From Burkholderiales bacterium (GTDB taxonomy: Bacteria; Pseudomonadota; Gammaproteobacteria; Burkholderiales; UBA6910): DNA of 64,000 bases. A model generated the notes under the pieces. It saw nothing but the letters and a program-made list of their open reading frames with translations, did not search any database and had not been told where the DNA came from. Location of the stretch: NCBI GenBank assembly GCA_026005015.1, contig BPKG01000003.1:310001-374000 (forward strand). The letters run 5' to 3'. This document shows positions 8,121 to 18,381 of this stretch, piece by piece (position 1 is the stretch's first letter; every line of letters starts with the position of its first letter). A program made the position numbers and the translations under genes.

Positions 8121-8816
8121 CTAGGGGGCCTGAACCGCGGGCATGCGAGCGAGGATGATCTCGGTCTTGCGCTCGAGCCAGCGGGTATTGCGGCGGCGGT
8201 CGTAGTAGCGGGGGTTGGGCACCATGGCGGCGAGCCGCGCCGCCTGCCACTCGCTCAAGGCCGCGGCGGACGTGCCGAAGTAGTGGCGCGCGGCGGCCTC
8301 CGCGCCGAACACCCCGTTGCCCCACTCGATCACGTTGAGATAGATCTCCAGGATGCGGCGCTTGCTCATCACCGCCTCCAGCATGACGGTGATGAGGGCT
8401 TCCTGCGCCTTGCGCCAGGGGGTGCGCTCCGGCGACAGGAAAAGGTTCTTCGCGAGCTGCTGGCTGATGGTGGAAGCCCCCACCACGATGCGTCCCTCCC
8501 TCAGATTCTTCTCGTAGGCCTTCTGAATCGCCTCGAAGTCGAAGCCTTCGTGCTCCAGGAACCGGGCGTCCTCCGCCGCCACGATGGCCCGCTTGAGATG
8601 GGGCGAGATCCGCCCGTAGGGGACCCACCGGTGCTTGAGCTGGGCGTTGGGATGCTCCCGGCGCAGCTCCGCAAGCCGCCGCTCCATGAAAGCGGTGCTC
8701 TGCGGATTGAAGGTGTTCCAGTAGAGGACGTGGCCGAAGATCCAGAGCTGGTAGCCGATGAAGGCCACCAGGGCGAGCAACGCCACGCGCAGAATGAAGC
8801 GGCCGAGCCCCTTCAT
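8121..8816 (-). CDS. mtgA: Monofunctional peptidoglycan glycosyltransferase MtgA
   Basis: A 231-residue GT51 enzyme that polymerises lipid II into glycan strands. An N-terminal membrane anchor is at about residues 6-28. The catalytic motif AAEDARFLEHEGFD contains the key Glu, followed by GASTISQQLAKNLFLS and RRILEIYLNVIEWG, all GT51 signatures. It has no transpeptidase domain, which separates it from class A PBPs. It follows aroE on the same strand with a 20-bp gap, so the two are probably cotranscribed. Confidence 0.96.
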   Translation of the reverse strand: MKGLGRFILRVALLALVAFIGYQLWIFGHVLYWNTFNPQSTAFMERRLAELRREHPNAQLKHRWVPYGRISPHLKRAIVAAEDARFLEHEGFDFEAIQKAYEKNLREGRIVVGASTISQQLAKNLFLSPERTPWRKAQEALITVMLEAVMSKRRILEIYLNVIEWGNGVFGAEAAARHYFGTSAAALSEWQAARLAAMVPNPRYYDRRRNTRWLERKTEIILARMPAVQAP

Positions 8817-8836
8817 GGCGAATGCCCCGGCCCCCC

Positions 8837-9673
8837 TCAATCCAGGGGCGGCAGCTCCCGGGCGAGCTGCTCGATCACCGGCCGGGTCGCCGGCCGCACT
8901 CCCCGCCATACCCGGAAGGATTCGGCCGCCTGCTCCACCAGCATCCCCAACCCGTCGGCGATGCGCCCCGCCCCCCGCGCCCGAGCGAAGCGCAGGAACG
9001 GGGTCGTCCCCCGGCCATAGACCAGGTCGTAGGCCAGGGATCCGGGAGCGAAGGTCCCGGAAGGAAGGGGCGGAAGCTCCCCCGCGAGGGAGACGGAGGT
9101 GCCATTGACGACCAGGTCGAAGGCCTGGCCCGCAAGCGCGGCGTAGCCCCGGGCCGTCACGTCCCGATACCCCGCCGCCCGGGCGATCGCCGCCAGCTCC
9201 TCCGCCCGGGATACGGAGCGGTTGGCGATCGTGAGGCGTGCTACGCCCCGGGCGAGGAGCGGAAGCAGCACCCCCCGGGCGGCGCCCCCTGCCCCCATGA
9301 GGAGTACTCGGCGCCCCGCCAGGGGAAAATCCAGGTTTTGCTCCAGGTCCCGCACCAGGCCCGCCCCGTCGGTGTTGTCCCCCAGGATGCGCCCATTCTC
9401 GAAGGTGAGGGTGTTGACCGCTCCCGCCTGCTCCGCCCGGGGCGTGCGGGCGTCGGATAGGGCGAACGCCTCCTGCTTGAAGGGTACCGTCACGTTCATG
9501 CCCCGGCCGCCGGCGTCGCGGAAGGCGCGCACCGCCTGGGCGAAGCCGTCCAGGGGCGCCAGGATCGCTTCGTAGGTGAGATCCTGCCCCGTCTGGCGGG
9601 CGAACTCGGCGTGGATCCAAGGCGAGCGGCTGTGGGCGATGGGGTTACCGATGACGGCGTAGCGGTCGGGCAT
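8837..9673 (-). CDS. aroE: Shikimate dehydrogenase AroE
   Basis: A 278-residue NADPH-dependent reductase of 3-dehydroshikimate in aromatic amino-acid synthesis. The substrate site NPIAHSRSP is at residues 10-18, NVTVPFK with the catalytic Lys near 60-66, DNTDGAG near 100, and the NADP-binding GAGGAARG near 130. The C-terminal GLGMLVEQAAESF matches. Full length for the family. It lies immediately before mtgA in the direction of transcription. Confidence 0.96.
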   Translation of the reverse strand: MPDRYAVIGNPIAHSRSPWIHAEFARQTGQDLTYEAILAPLDGFAQAVRAFRDAGGRGMNVTVPFKQEAFALSDARTPRAEQAGAVNTLTFENGRILGDNTDGAGLVRDLEQNLDFPLAGRRVLLMGAGGAARGVLLPLLARGVARLTIANRSVSRAEELAAIARAAGYRDVTARGYAALAGQAFDLVVNGTSVSLAGELPPLPSGTFAPGSLAYDLVYGRGTTPFLRFARARGAGRIADGLGMLVEQAAESFRVWRGVRPATRPVIEQLARELPPLD

Positions 9674-9751
9674 TTCAGGAATCGGAGATCAGCATCAAAA
9701 ACGAACCGTCGCCCGCAGCGAAACGCACCGGATCAAGCGGCCTACCCCGCC

Positions 9752-9838
9752 GTAGGGTGCGTTGAGCGCCGCGAAACGCACCGCCAACCGGCGCAGGAGC
9801 GAGAACGCTCCCCAGCGGTGCCCTAAAGCGCACCCTAC
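9752..9838. repeat. Intergenic element with GTAGGGTGCG inverted ends
   Basis: An 87-bp element bounded by GTAGGGTGCG and CGCACCCTAC, with an internal GCGAAACGCACC motif that recurs just outside it (about 9717 and 9873, the latter degenerate). It is the common GTAGGGTGCGTT-type interspersed repeat of proteobacteria and lies in the 269-bp gap between tonB and aroE. No gene was found in the gap. Confidence 0.65.
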
Positions 9839-9942
9839 AGAACGCCGCCGTCTCCCAAAGGGCGCGCAGAGCGCAAGCGAAACGCATCGACAGGGAGCGA
9901 AAGGCTTCAGCACCATCGATCCCGGGTCCTCCTGCGATGCCT

Positions 9943-10866
9943 TCATTCCGCGATCAACTGATCCGAGCGGGTGAAGATCCAGGTGCGGGAGATCACCAGG
10001 ATGTCCGTGTCCTTGCGGATGTTCTCGGGGAACGGCGCGAAGGGCGCCGCCAGCTTCACGATGCGCAGCGCCGCCTCGTCCAGCACCTTGTGCCCCGAGG
10101 AGCGGTTGATCTCCACCTTCTCCACCTCCCCGTCGGACTTGATGGACACGGTCACCACCAGGTTCCCGAAGATCTTGTTGCGCCGGGCTTCGTCCGGGTA
10201 GTTGAGATTGCCCACCCGCTCGATCTTCATGCGCCAGTCTTCCACGTAGCGGGCGAAGCGGTACTCGGTGGCCCGGGCGCCGATGAACTTGCGCCGGGGA
10301 CGCTTCTGGTAGCTCTCCCAGTCCTTTTCGATCTGGGCCTGAAGGCGCGCGAGCTGCATGCTCCGGGCCATCAGCTCGGAGGCATCGGGAAGCTCGGGCT
10401 GGGGCGGCTCCTCCACCTTTTCGCTCTCTTTCGGTTCCGCAGGCGGGGGGGCCGGCGGCGCCTGCTCCTTCACCTGGGCCATCAAGCGCCTGGCCTTCTG
10501 CTCCAGCTCCTGGACCCGGCGCGCCGCTTGGGCGAGCTCCATCGAGGGCGTGTCTCTCTGTTTCACCGGAAGGGGGCTCTTGGCCCGGCGCGGGGCGTCG
10601 GTGTTGCCGCCCCCGTCCAGGTTCGCCTGGGCGTAGGCCTCCACCTTGGCCGGCGCCTCCCGGGTGCGGGCGTTCACCAGGATCACCTCGATGGGAGGGG
10701 CGGTGTTCACCACCCTGGAGGGATCGGGGAGCTTGAAGCCCACGCCGAAGGCGACGAAGGCGTGCAGCGCCACCGAGAACCCCAGGGCGACGGCCATGCG
10801 GGTGGACGGATCGAAAGCGTGGCCCCGGGGCCATCCGCCCGCCCCGAAGAGCTTTCGTGCTGCCAT
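9943..10866 (-). CDS. TonB family protein
   Basis: A 307-residue energy transducer. A single membrane helix near the N-terminus (MAVALGFSVALHAFVAFGVG) anchors it in the inner membrane. A charged, proline-rich periplasmic region follows (PAPPPAEPKESEKVEEPPQP), then a C-terminal TonB domain with YPDEARRNKIFGNLVVTVSI and the hallmark SSGHKVLDEAAL. It should couple the proton motive force to an outer-membrane receptor, but no exbB/exbD or receptor gene adjoins it. ATG at 10866 is preferred to a TTG 12 bp upstream. It sits between rnb and aroE. Confidence 0.9.
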   Translation of the reverse strand: MAARKLFGAGGWPRGHAFDPSTRMAVALGFSVALHAFVAFGVGFKLPDPSRVVNTAPPIEVILVNARTREAPAKVEAYAQANLDGGGNTDAPRRAKSPLPVKQRDTPSMELAQAARRVQELEQKARRLMAQVKEQAPPAPPPAEPKESEKVEEPPQPELPDASELMARSMQLARLQAQIEKDWESYQKRPRRKFIGARATEYRFARYVEDWRMKIERVGNLNYPDEARRNKIFGNLVVTVSIKSDGEVEKVEINRSSGHKVLDEAALRIVKLAAPFAPFPENIRKDTDILVISRTWIFTRSDQLIAE

Positions 10867-11163
10867 CACGCTGGCCAAACGTCCTCGAGGAATCGGTTTC
10901 GGAAGAATGTGCTACAAAAGAAAGCTGAGCCGATTGTAGAGCTTTCGTTCGAGTGAGTCACGCCGGCGCGGGAGGCGTTTTCGCCGGGCCCCTTTTCCTC
11001 GGGCAGACGGATTCCCCTCTACTGTCCGGAGTTCACCGTTCGTCAACAATTCACTACCCGTTTCTGCTCCTTCCGCTTCAAGGAGGAGGCCGGCTGCACT
11101 TGTACTCTTCCCCCTTCAAGGGGGAGGTTGGGAGGGGGATGGGGTGCGCGCAGTCACCGGTCC

Positions 11164-11220
11164 GTAGAGCGCAGCCTGCCCGCGCCGCACGGGTCGCTGG
11201 TGCGCCAAGGCGCACTCTAC
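11164..11220. repeat. Small inverted-end repeat in the rnb-tonB gap
   Basis: A 57-bp segment has ends GTAGAGCGC and GCGCACTCTAC, a diverged relative of the element at 9752-9838. Just upstream, 11109-11125 is a separate hairpin TCCCCCTT-C-AAGGGGGA. These occupy the roughly 400-bp gap (10867-11273), where no credible gene was seen. Confidence 0.45.
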
Positions 11221-11273
11221 ACGCTGAGGGAGCAGACCGGCACGAATTTTCCGACCCTTGCCCACCGCTGCCC

Positions 11274-13130
11274 TCAGGCCCGAAGCGCCTCCGCCTCCAC
11301 GCCCGCGAAGCGGGTCTGCACCGTGAGCTCCCACAGGTCTATTTCCCCCACCTCGATCCGCACCCGGGTGCCGGGTTTAAGCTCCGGAAGGGAAGGCACC
11401 CGCAGATAGAGGGGGATGCGGTCCACCTTCACCACCCCCTCCCGCTGTACCTCGGCGCCGGTCGCCCGCACCCCCTCCTGCAAGAGCCAGCGCAGGCACC
11501 AGTAGCGCTCCATGGTGCGTTGGAATGCGCCATAGGCCTCGTAGGTCACCTCGAAGTCGCGCATGGCGGCCAAGAGCTCTTCGTCTCCCTGGGCGTAAGG
11601 CGGCGCCTCCCCCGAAATGAGCGCGATCAACTGGCGCTGGTTCATGAGGTCCACATAGCGCCGCAAGGGCGAGGAAGACCAGGCGTACTGCTCCACCCCC
11701 AACCCCTGGTGGGGCGAAGGCACCGTGGTCATGCGCACGCCGGAAGCGCCTTGCGCCCGGTAGATGGCGGCGAAGCCCGCCTCGGCGAGCTGCCGGCCCC
11801 AGGCCTGGTTCACCTGGATCATGAGCTCCGCCACCACCTTGTCGATGGGGGAACCCCGGCGCCGCTCGGTGATGGTGACCCGGTCGTCCGCCACGTAGAA
11901 GTTGTAGTCCACCCGTGCCTGCTCCCCCTCCCCGTCCTTGCCCCGGGCCGCCTGGAGCCGGTTGGCCAGCGCCCAGAGGAGCGCCAACTCCTCGGCGAAG
12001 GGATAGTCGCGCCGCCCTTGGGCCAAGCTCGTCTCGTTAAACTGCGCCTCCAGCGCGTCGTGGCGCAGGTTGGCGGCGATGCGCACCCGCTCGAGGCGGC
12101 TGTCGATGGCGCGCACCTCCAGCTCGGGGCCCAGGTCCAGGTACATGCTGAGGGCCGGCCGGTCCCCATCCTCGCTCAAGCTATGGCGCTCGATGAGGGC
12201 GTCGGGAAGCATGGTGATCTTGGCCCCGGGCATGTACACCGTGGACAGCCGCCGCCGCGCCTCCTGGTCCAGGGCCGAGCCCCGGGTCACGGACAGGGCG
12301 GGCGCGGCGATGTGGATGCCCACCCGCACGCCGCCGTCGGGAAGCCGGCTCACCGAAAACGCGTCGTCGATCTCGGTGGTGGTCACATCGTCGATGGAGA
12401 AGGCTCGCGCTTCGGCCAGGGGCAGCTCAGGGAGCGCCCCGGGCTCGAGGCCCGGATCGAATCCCGTCCCCTGAGGGAAGTACTGATACAGGAAGCGCTG
12501 CAGGTGATAGTCGTGGCTGGAGGCGAGCGCCCCGCAGCGCTCGAAGAGCCGCGCGGGGGTGAGCTTCAACTCGCTGCAGGCCGCTTCCAGCGCCTTGTAC
12601 TCGAGGGACTGCTTGTCCGGGTCGTACAGGAGCCGCGCGACCTGGGGCCGGAACGCCTCGGGAAGCTCGAAGCGCTTGAGCGCCTCCACGTACTGGGCCT
12701 GTCGCTCCGCCTGCTGGCGCTTGCGCTCCAGGCTCGCCAGCGCCGCCTTCAGGTTCTCCGGCGGCGCCGCCTGGAAGCGGCCCTTGCCCCGACGGTAAAA
12801 GTACATGGGCGCGGCGCACAGCCGCAGGAGCACGGCGGCGGCCTCCACCGGGGACGGCGGATGGCCGAAATACTCCCGGGCGAGGTCTTCGAACCCGAAC
12901 TCTTCGCTCCCGCAGCACTGCCAGAGAAAGTCCGGGTCCATGGTGTCGGCCAGCGCCTTGGCCTGCTCCAGCAGCGCCAGGGGCGCGGGCTCGGCGAAGC
13001 GCAGCAGGACGTTCCCCGCCTTCACCTTGGTGCGCTTGCCGTGGGGCGACTCCACGTGGAGCGAGGTCACATTGTCGGCGAGCACGGCGCCGGTCTTGAG
13101 GGTGCCGCTTTCTTCGTACAGGACGTTCAT
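11274..13130 (-). CDS. RNase II/R family exoribonuclease (RNB domain)
   Basis: A 618-residue 3'-5' exoribonuclease. The RNB domain starts near residue 240 with the catalytic acidic cluster TTEIDDAFSVSRL, followed by VGIHIAAPAL, TVYMPGAKITMLP and, later, YAWSSSPLRRYVDLMNQRQ. A C-terminal S1-like segment (GTRVRIEVGEIDLWEL) follows. The start ATG at 13130 gives MNVLYEESG; upstream in-frame sequence is non-conserved. It is transcribed toward tonB. The accessory island begins directly upstream of it. Confidence 0.92.
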   Translation of the reverse strand: MNVLYEESGTLKTGAVLADNVTSLHVESPHGKRTKVKAGNVLLRFAEPAPLALLEQAKALADTMDPDFLWQCCGSEEFGFEDLAREYFGHPPSPVEAAAVLLRLCAAPMYFYRRGKGRFQAAPPENLKAALASLERKRQQAERQAQYVEALKRFELPEAFRPQVARLLYDPDKQSLEYKALEAACSELKLTPARLFERCGALASSHDYHLQRFLYQYFPQGTGFDPGLEPGALPELPLAEARAFSIDDVTTTEIDDAFSVSRLPDGGVRVGIHIAAPALSVTRGSALDQEARRRLSTVYMPGAKITMLPDALIERHSLSEDGDRPALSMYLDLGPELEVRAIDSRLERVRIAANLRHDALEAQFNETSLAQGRRDYPFAEELALLWALANRLQAARGKDGEGEQARVDYNFYVADDRVTITERRRGSPIDKVVAELMIQVNQAWGRQLAEAGFAAIYRAQGASGVRMTTVPSPHQGLGVEQYAWSSSPLRRYVDLMNQRQLIALISGEAPPYAQGDEELLAAMRDFEVTYEAYGAFQRTMERYWCLRWLLQEGVRATGAEVQREGVVKVDRIPLYLRVPSLPELKPGTRVRIEVGEIDLWELTVQTRFAGVEAEALRA

Positions 13131-13506
13131 CGAACGGATCGGGGCCGCGCGGTGCGGCCTTCGGGAGGAGGCTCGCGCCGGCGGACGGCGCGCAAGCCGG
13201 ATCAGTGGGGGCGCATTATACCGGAGGCGGGGCTGGGCGGGCACGATGGCGCGTCTCGCACTTCAACCTACGCCACCGAAACCCTCGCAACGCGGCCCTC
13301 TTTCCCGGCGCCATAGATGGGGCGAGGACCGGCACCGCGTCCGCTCCCTGCGCCGGCCGTTCCGGCGCGAGCCGGACTTCGGCGTAACCCGCGTGAACGA
13401 CGACTTCGCGGAGCTACTGGCTCGAGCGGAGGAGCCTTGCTGACCCCAGGCCGGACGAGGGTCGGCCGGCTGGACAATACTGTTAAAGTATGATTATCAT
13501 ACGCCC
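13131..13506. other. Gene-free junction between rnb and the accessory island
   Basis: A 376-bp stretch with no credible gene. It contains the rnb upstream region and the left edge of the island. The last 25 bp switch to AT-rich sequence and hold a palindrome (next entry). No att-like direct repeat or tRNA end was seen here. Confidence 0.5.
13488..13502. promoter_or_regulatory. Palindromic operator-like site before the first island ATPase
   Basis: GTATGATTATCATAC is a perfect palindrome with 7-bp arms ending 4 bp before the ATG of the DUF4143 ATPase. Its position over the translation start region suggests autoregulation or repression. The binding protein is unknown. Confidence 0.5.
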
Positions 13507-14751
13507 ATGGAATCGAGCCCGCACGCCACCGTGCTCCCCCGCGCCGCTTCCCGCGCGCTCGAGGCGGCTCTTCGCGTCATGCCCGTCGTGGTGCTGCTGG
13601 GCGCGCGGCAGACCGGCAAGACCACGCTCGTTCGCACGCACCCCGAGCTCTCCGCTCGACCGTACTTCACGCTCGATGACCTGGACCTGCGGCTTCAGGC
13701 CGAGGCCGATCCCGAAGCGCTGGTATCGCGCGCCTCCACGCTCGTACTCGATGAGGTGCAGCGCGCAAGAGACCTGCTCATCGCCGTCAAGCGCGCCGTG
13801 GATCGCGACCGGCCCCGTCGCCCGGGACGCTTTGTGCTGACGGGATCGGCGAACTTGCTCATGCTGCGGCAGATCGGCGAGACGCTGGCCGGGCGCGCCG
13901 CCTATGTGACGCTTTGGCCCCTGACGGTGAGCGAGCTGGCCGGCGCCGGAAGGACCGGTGTGTGGAGCGAACTCCTCGCCGTTCGCGCGGCAAAGTGGCG
14001 CGACGTGCTGGAGGGCGCAAGACGCGCCCCCGCCGACTGGCGGGAGGCCGTGCGCCGCGGCGGTTTCCCCGTTCCCGCGCACGAGCTGTCCACCGCCGAC
14101 GAGCGGGCCATCTGGTTCTCCGGCTACCTCCAGACCTATCTCGAGCGCGATCTGCCCGAACTGCGCGCGGTAGAGAACCTGGCGGAGTTCCGCCGTCTGG
14201 CGCAAGCCGCCTGTCTGCGCCTAGGCTCGCTGCTCAACCAGGCCGAGCTCGGCCGCGATGTGGGCATCAGCCAGCCACAGGTGCATCGCTTCCTGAATGT
14301 GCTCGAGGCGAGCTATCTCGCCTTCCGCCTGCCCGCCTTTGCCATCAACCGCACCAAACGGTTGATCAAAACCCCCAAGCTCTACTGGTGCGACACCGCA
14401 TTCGCCCTGCACTTGAGCGGCGAAGCCGAGCCCCGCGGGGCGCATCTGGAAAACCTGGTGCTGCTCGACCTCATCGCCTGGCGGGAACTCACGACGCCGC
14501 GGCCCGAAGTGCTCTACTGGCGCACCGCCGAGGGCACCGAGGTGGACTTCGTGATCGAGACGAGCCGTCGGCTCCTGCCCGTCGAGGTCAAGGCCGCCGC
14601 GCGCGTGCTGCCTGCCGATGCTAAAGGTCTCGAAACCTTCCTCGAGGAATACGCCGACCGCGCCGATGGCGGTCTTTTGCTCTACGGCGGCGAGGACATC
14701 TTCCCCCTCACGCGCCGCGTGCTCGCGGCGCCATGGTGGAGGGTGTTGTGA
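13507..14751 (+). CDS. COG1373 AAA ATPase with DUF4143 domain (first of three)
   Basis: A 414-residue protein. Walker A is GARQTGKTTL at about 32-41, Walker B is TLVLDEVQRA near 78-87, and a sensor-like RFVLTGSANLLML follows. The DUF4143 region includes GYLQTYLERDLPELRAVENLAEF and a helix-turn-helix-like stretch. The C-terminus has YWRTAEGTEVDFVIE...PVEVKA, spaced like a PD-(D/E)xK nuclease core (E-D-ExK). Such ATPases are frequent in islands and of unknown biochemical role. It opens the accessory region; codon use is like its neighbours. Confidence 0.88.
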   Translation: MESSPHATVLPRAASRALEAALRVMPVVVLLGARQTGKTTLVRTHPELSARPYFTLDDLDLRLQAEADPEALVSRASTLVLDEVQRARDLLIAVKRAVDRDRPRRPGRFVLTGSANLLMLRQIGETLAGRAAYVTLWPLTVSELAGAGRTGVWSELLAVRAAKWRDVLEGARRAPADWREAVRRGGFPVPAHELSTADERAIWFSGYLQTYLERDLPELRAVENLAEFRRLAQAACLRLGSLLNQAELGRDVGISQPQVHRFLNVLEASYLAFRLPAFAINRTKRLIKTPKLYWCDTAFALHLSGEAEPRGAHLENLVLLDLIAWRELTTPRPEVLYWRTAEGTEVDFVIETSRRLLPVEVKAAARVLPADAKGLETFLEEYADRADGGLLLYGGEDIFPLTRRVLAAPWWRVL

Positions 14752-14774
14752 AGAAGACACTTCCGACGTCACGC

Positions 14775-14967
14775 AGTCGCAGACGCCCGCCGCAAGGGCG
14801 CGGCAGCGCATGCCTTCCTCGAGCGGCACCGGCTCATGAGCCAGGGCATCGGCGACCTCGACGCCCACCTGATCGCCGCCACCGCGTTAGCCGGCTCCGT
14901 CCGGGGGGTGGGCCCGGGACCCGCAACGCGCCGCCGCGGCCCAGGCGCTGAAGCCCTCCCACTGTGA
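14775..14967 (+). pseudogene. Remnant of a VapC-like PIN toxin (C-terminal part)
   Basis: Translation in one frame gives AAAHAFLERHRLMSQGIGDLDAHLIAA, matching the C-terminal half of PIN-domain VapC toxins, where the Asp of DAHL is an active-site residue. No start, no N-terminal Asp motif and no antitoxin gene remain. It lies between the first ATPase and the hsdM remnant and is best read as a decayed fragment. Confidence 0.55.
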
Positions 14968-15034
14968 ATAAGCCTCGCCCGCGCCCGCTATACCCTCCCC
15001 GGTTCGGGGCACCGAGAAGTTCAACCCTATCCCG

Positions 15035-15742
<708 letters not shown>

Positions 15743-15826
15743 GAGTTGGGCTTTTGAACGCGGGCGTGGCGATGTCAGCAGAAGCTGTCTTATATTTAAC
15801 GCACCGATTAACTAGGGGGAACGCCA

Positions 15827-16005
15827 GTGGCCATGATCAACGCCAGGAATAATAAGGCAGCCTGTCCCGGGCACCATGTCCGCGCGGCAGCCGGCCATTG
15901 CGCCCTTCTCCCCGCGCTGCCGCCAGATCCGCCGCTCAATCTGGTCGGCGTGCTGCGCGACAAGCTCTCCGCAGCCGACTACTCGCTGGGCCGTCTCGGC
16001 GCTGC
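15827..16005 (+). pseudogene. Truncated duplicate of the fic gene N-terminus
   Basis: The segment LPPDPPLNLVGVLRDKLSAADYSLGRL closely parallels the N-terminus of the intact Fic at 18418 (LPPDPPLDLSGRLRERLSEADYALGRL). Similarity then stops, before the inhibitory helix and the Fic core. The upstream DNA of both copies also shares GGGCTTTTGAACGC, so promoter and gene start were duplicated together. It cannot AMPylate. Confidence 0.7.
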
Positions 16006-16143
16006 CCCGACGGCTATCCAGCAAGTCGGCGAGCCGCTCGTCTATTTCCCCCAGCCCGCCTGGAAGGCCCAGGCCATCTTGTGCGAACGCGCCGGGGACT
16101 GGCCGCCCGGTGGACCGTGCACCCTATTGGAAGGACGCCACAC

Positions 16144-17999
16144 ATGACCGCGAACACCCGTTCCTCCCGCGAGATCGACGGCAAGGGCCGCACCGTGCGC
16201 GAGCTGCTCGCCGGCCGCAAGTACTCGATCGACTACTACCAGCGCGAGTACAAGTGGCAGCGCAAGCAGCTTGCCGAGTTGATCGACGACCTCGCGGACA
16301 AGTTCCTCGAAAGCCACGAGGAAGGCAACGAGCGCAGCGCCGTGGCCGACTATGGCCACTACTTCCTCGGCTCGATCATCATCAGCGACAAAGACGGGCA
16401 AAAGTTCATCATCGACGGCCAGCAGCGCCTCACCACGCTGACGCTGCTCCTGATCTTCCTGCACCACCGTCTGGACGACGCCGAGCAGAAGGGGCAGATC
16501 GCGGATCTGATCTTCTCGCAGAAGTACGGCAAGCGCTCCTTCAACCTCGACATCCCCGAGCGCGCCGCCTGCATGGAGGCGCTCTACAAGGGCGAGGACT
16601 TCACCGATCGCCGACCCACCCGAATCCGTCGCCAACATCCTCGCCCGCTACGCGGACATCGAGGACCTCTTCCCCGAGGAACTTCTCGGCCCGGCGCTGC
16701 CCTACTTCGTGGATTGGCTGGTCGAGAACGTGCACTTGGTCGAGATCACCGCCTACTCCGACGAGCGACGCCTACACGATCTTCGAGACGATGAACGACC
16801 GCGGGCTCTCGCTCACGCCCGCGGACATGCTGAAGGGTTATCTCCTCGCCAACATCGCCGATGCGGAGAAGCGCACGCGGGCGGGCAGGGTCTGGAAGGA
16901 GCGCGTGCAGGCGCTCGTGGAGCTGGGCAAGGATGAGGACGCCGACGGCATCAAATCCTGGCTGCGCAGCCAGTACGCCGAGAGCATACGCGAGCGCAAG
17001 CGAGGCGCGGCGCCGCAGGATTTCGACCTTATAGGCACCGAGTTCCACCGCTGGGTGCGCGACAACGAGAAGTGGCTCGGCCTCACTGCGAGCGCCGAGT
17101 TCGCGCGCTTCATCGAGCGCGACTTCGCCTTCTACGCCCGCTGGTACGAGCGTCTGCGCCACGCGGCCGAAACCCTCACGCCCGGGCTCGAGTGTGTGTA
17201 CTTCAACGCTCAGCACAACTTCACGCTCCAGTACCCGGTGCTGCTCGCGCCGCTGCGTGTCGAAGATGACGAGGCGACCGCGTTGCGCAAGATTCGCGTG
17301 GTCGCCGCCTATCTCGACATCCTTATCCACCGCCGCATCTGGAACTTCCGCGCCATCGACTACAAGGCGATGCAGTACACGATGTTCCGCGTCATGCGCG
17401 ACGTGCGCGGCAGGAGCGCCACGGAGCTTGCCGCGATGCTGAAGGACCGGCTCGACCCCGAGACTGCACCCGACTTCGCCGCAAACGCCGCCTTTCGCCT
17501 GCACGGGATGAACGGCCGGCAGATCCACCGCCTGCTCGCGCGCATGACCGACTACGTCGAGACCCGCTCCGGGCAGGCGAGCCGCTACGTCGAGTACGCC
17601 CAGCGCGGGAAAAAAGGATACGAGATCGAACACATCTGGGCCGACCATCCCGAGCGGCACCGCGACGAGTTCGCGCACCCGAGCGAGTTCCAGGAGTACC
17701 GCAACCGCATCGGCGACCTCCTGCTCCTGCCCAAGAGCTTCAACGCAAGCTACGGCGATCTGCCGTACGAGGAGAAGCTCAAGCACTACTCAGGCCAGAA
17801 CCTGCTGGCAAAAAGCCTGCACAAAAGCGCCTACGACCACAACCCGGGTTTCAAGCGGTTCATCGAACAGAGCGGCCTACCGTTCCGCTCGCACCCCGAG
17901 TTCAGGAAGGCTGACCTCGACGCCCGGCAGGAGCTCTACCAGAAACTCGCCGAGCAGATCTGGAATCCAGTGCGGCTGGATGAGGAGGCGGCGTCGTGA
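16144..17999 (+). CDS. GmrSD-like DUF262-DUF1524 restriction protein (two frameshifts)
   Basis: The full-length coding span is ~618 residues. The N-terminal DUF262 domain has KYSIDYYQREYKWQRKQL and the NTPase-like IIDGQQRLTTL. The C-terminal DUF1524 domain carries the HNH-like EIEHIWADHPERH and NRIGDLLLLPKSFNASYG. This fused pairing is typical of type IV (modification-dependent) restriction enzymes such as GmrSD, which cut glucosylated or otherwise modified phage DNA. Two +1 insertions, near 16612 (an extra G) and near 16768 (an extra C), split it; removing them restores one frame. Whether it is broken in the cell depends on whether these are real. It overlaps the next gene by 4 bp. Confidence 0.85.
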
Positions 18000-18223
18000 G
18001 CGAAACTTTGGACACGCTGCGTGTGAAGCCGCTCCAGCAGGAGCAGATGGTTTTGCGATACGTGGAGAAACATGGACGCCCCACACGCTGGGAGGCGGCG
18101 GAACTGTGCCAAATCAGTGGGCCGCAAGCGTATCGGCTCCTCGACCGGCTGGCCCGCGAGGGACGTCTTGCCCGGGAGGGCGAGCGTGGCCGAGGTGTGA
18201 GTTATCGGAGAGGCACGCAATGA
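17996..18223 (+). CDS. Small winged-helix DNA-binding protein
   Basis: A 75-residue protein whose core LQQEQMVLRYVEKHGRPTRW, AAELCQISGPQAYRLLDRLA, EGRLAREGERGRGVSYRRG reads as a winged helix-turn-helix with recognition helix and wing. GTG start and TGA stop of the preceding gene overlap (GTGA), implying translational coupling to the DUF262 gene. The operator array directly downstream (18229-18292) makes it a candidate local regulator; this is inference. Confidence 0.7.
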   Translation: MSETLDTLRVKPLQQEQMVLRYVEKHGRPTRWEAAELCQISGPQAYRLLDRLAREGRLAREGERGRGVSYRRGTQ

Positions 18224-18228
18224 ACGCA

Positions 18229-18292
18229 CGAAATGCACGCAACTGGTTGGTTAATGCACGCGTGCATTTATTTGCGCGCTGCGTGCATTTCG
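18229..18292. promoter_or_regulatory. Nested palindromic operator array
   Basis: The motif AATGCACGC or its complement occurs four times in 64 bp. Arms CGAAATGCACGCA (18229-18241) and TGCGTGCATTTCG (18280-18292) form a perfect 13-bp outer inverted repeat. A perfect 16-bp palindrome AATGCACGCGTGCATT (18253-18268) sits near the middle. It lies between the winged-helix gene and fic, as expected for a multi-dimer repressor site. Confidence 0.7.
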
Positions 18293-18381
18293 AGGCCGAG
18301 ACAATGCGGCGAACGAGGTGATTTGGAGAAGCTGGGGCTTTTGAACGCTGCGTTGACGATACCCCGATGCCTGCTCTATAG

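Noticed and set aside
6574-8628. A longer MgtE with an N-terminal extension
   Set aside because: The extra upstream frame is antisense to mtgA and has no homology; ATG 8019 begins the known N domain.
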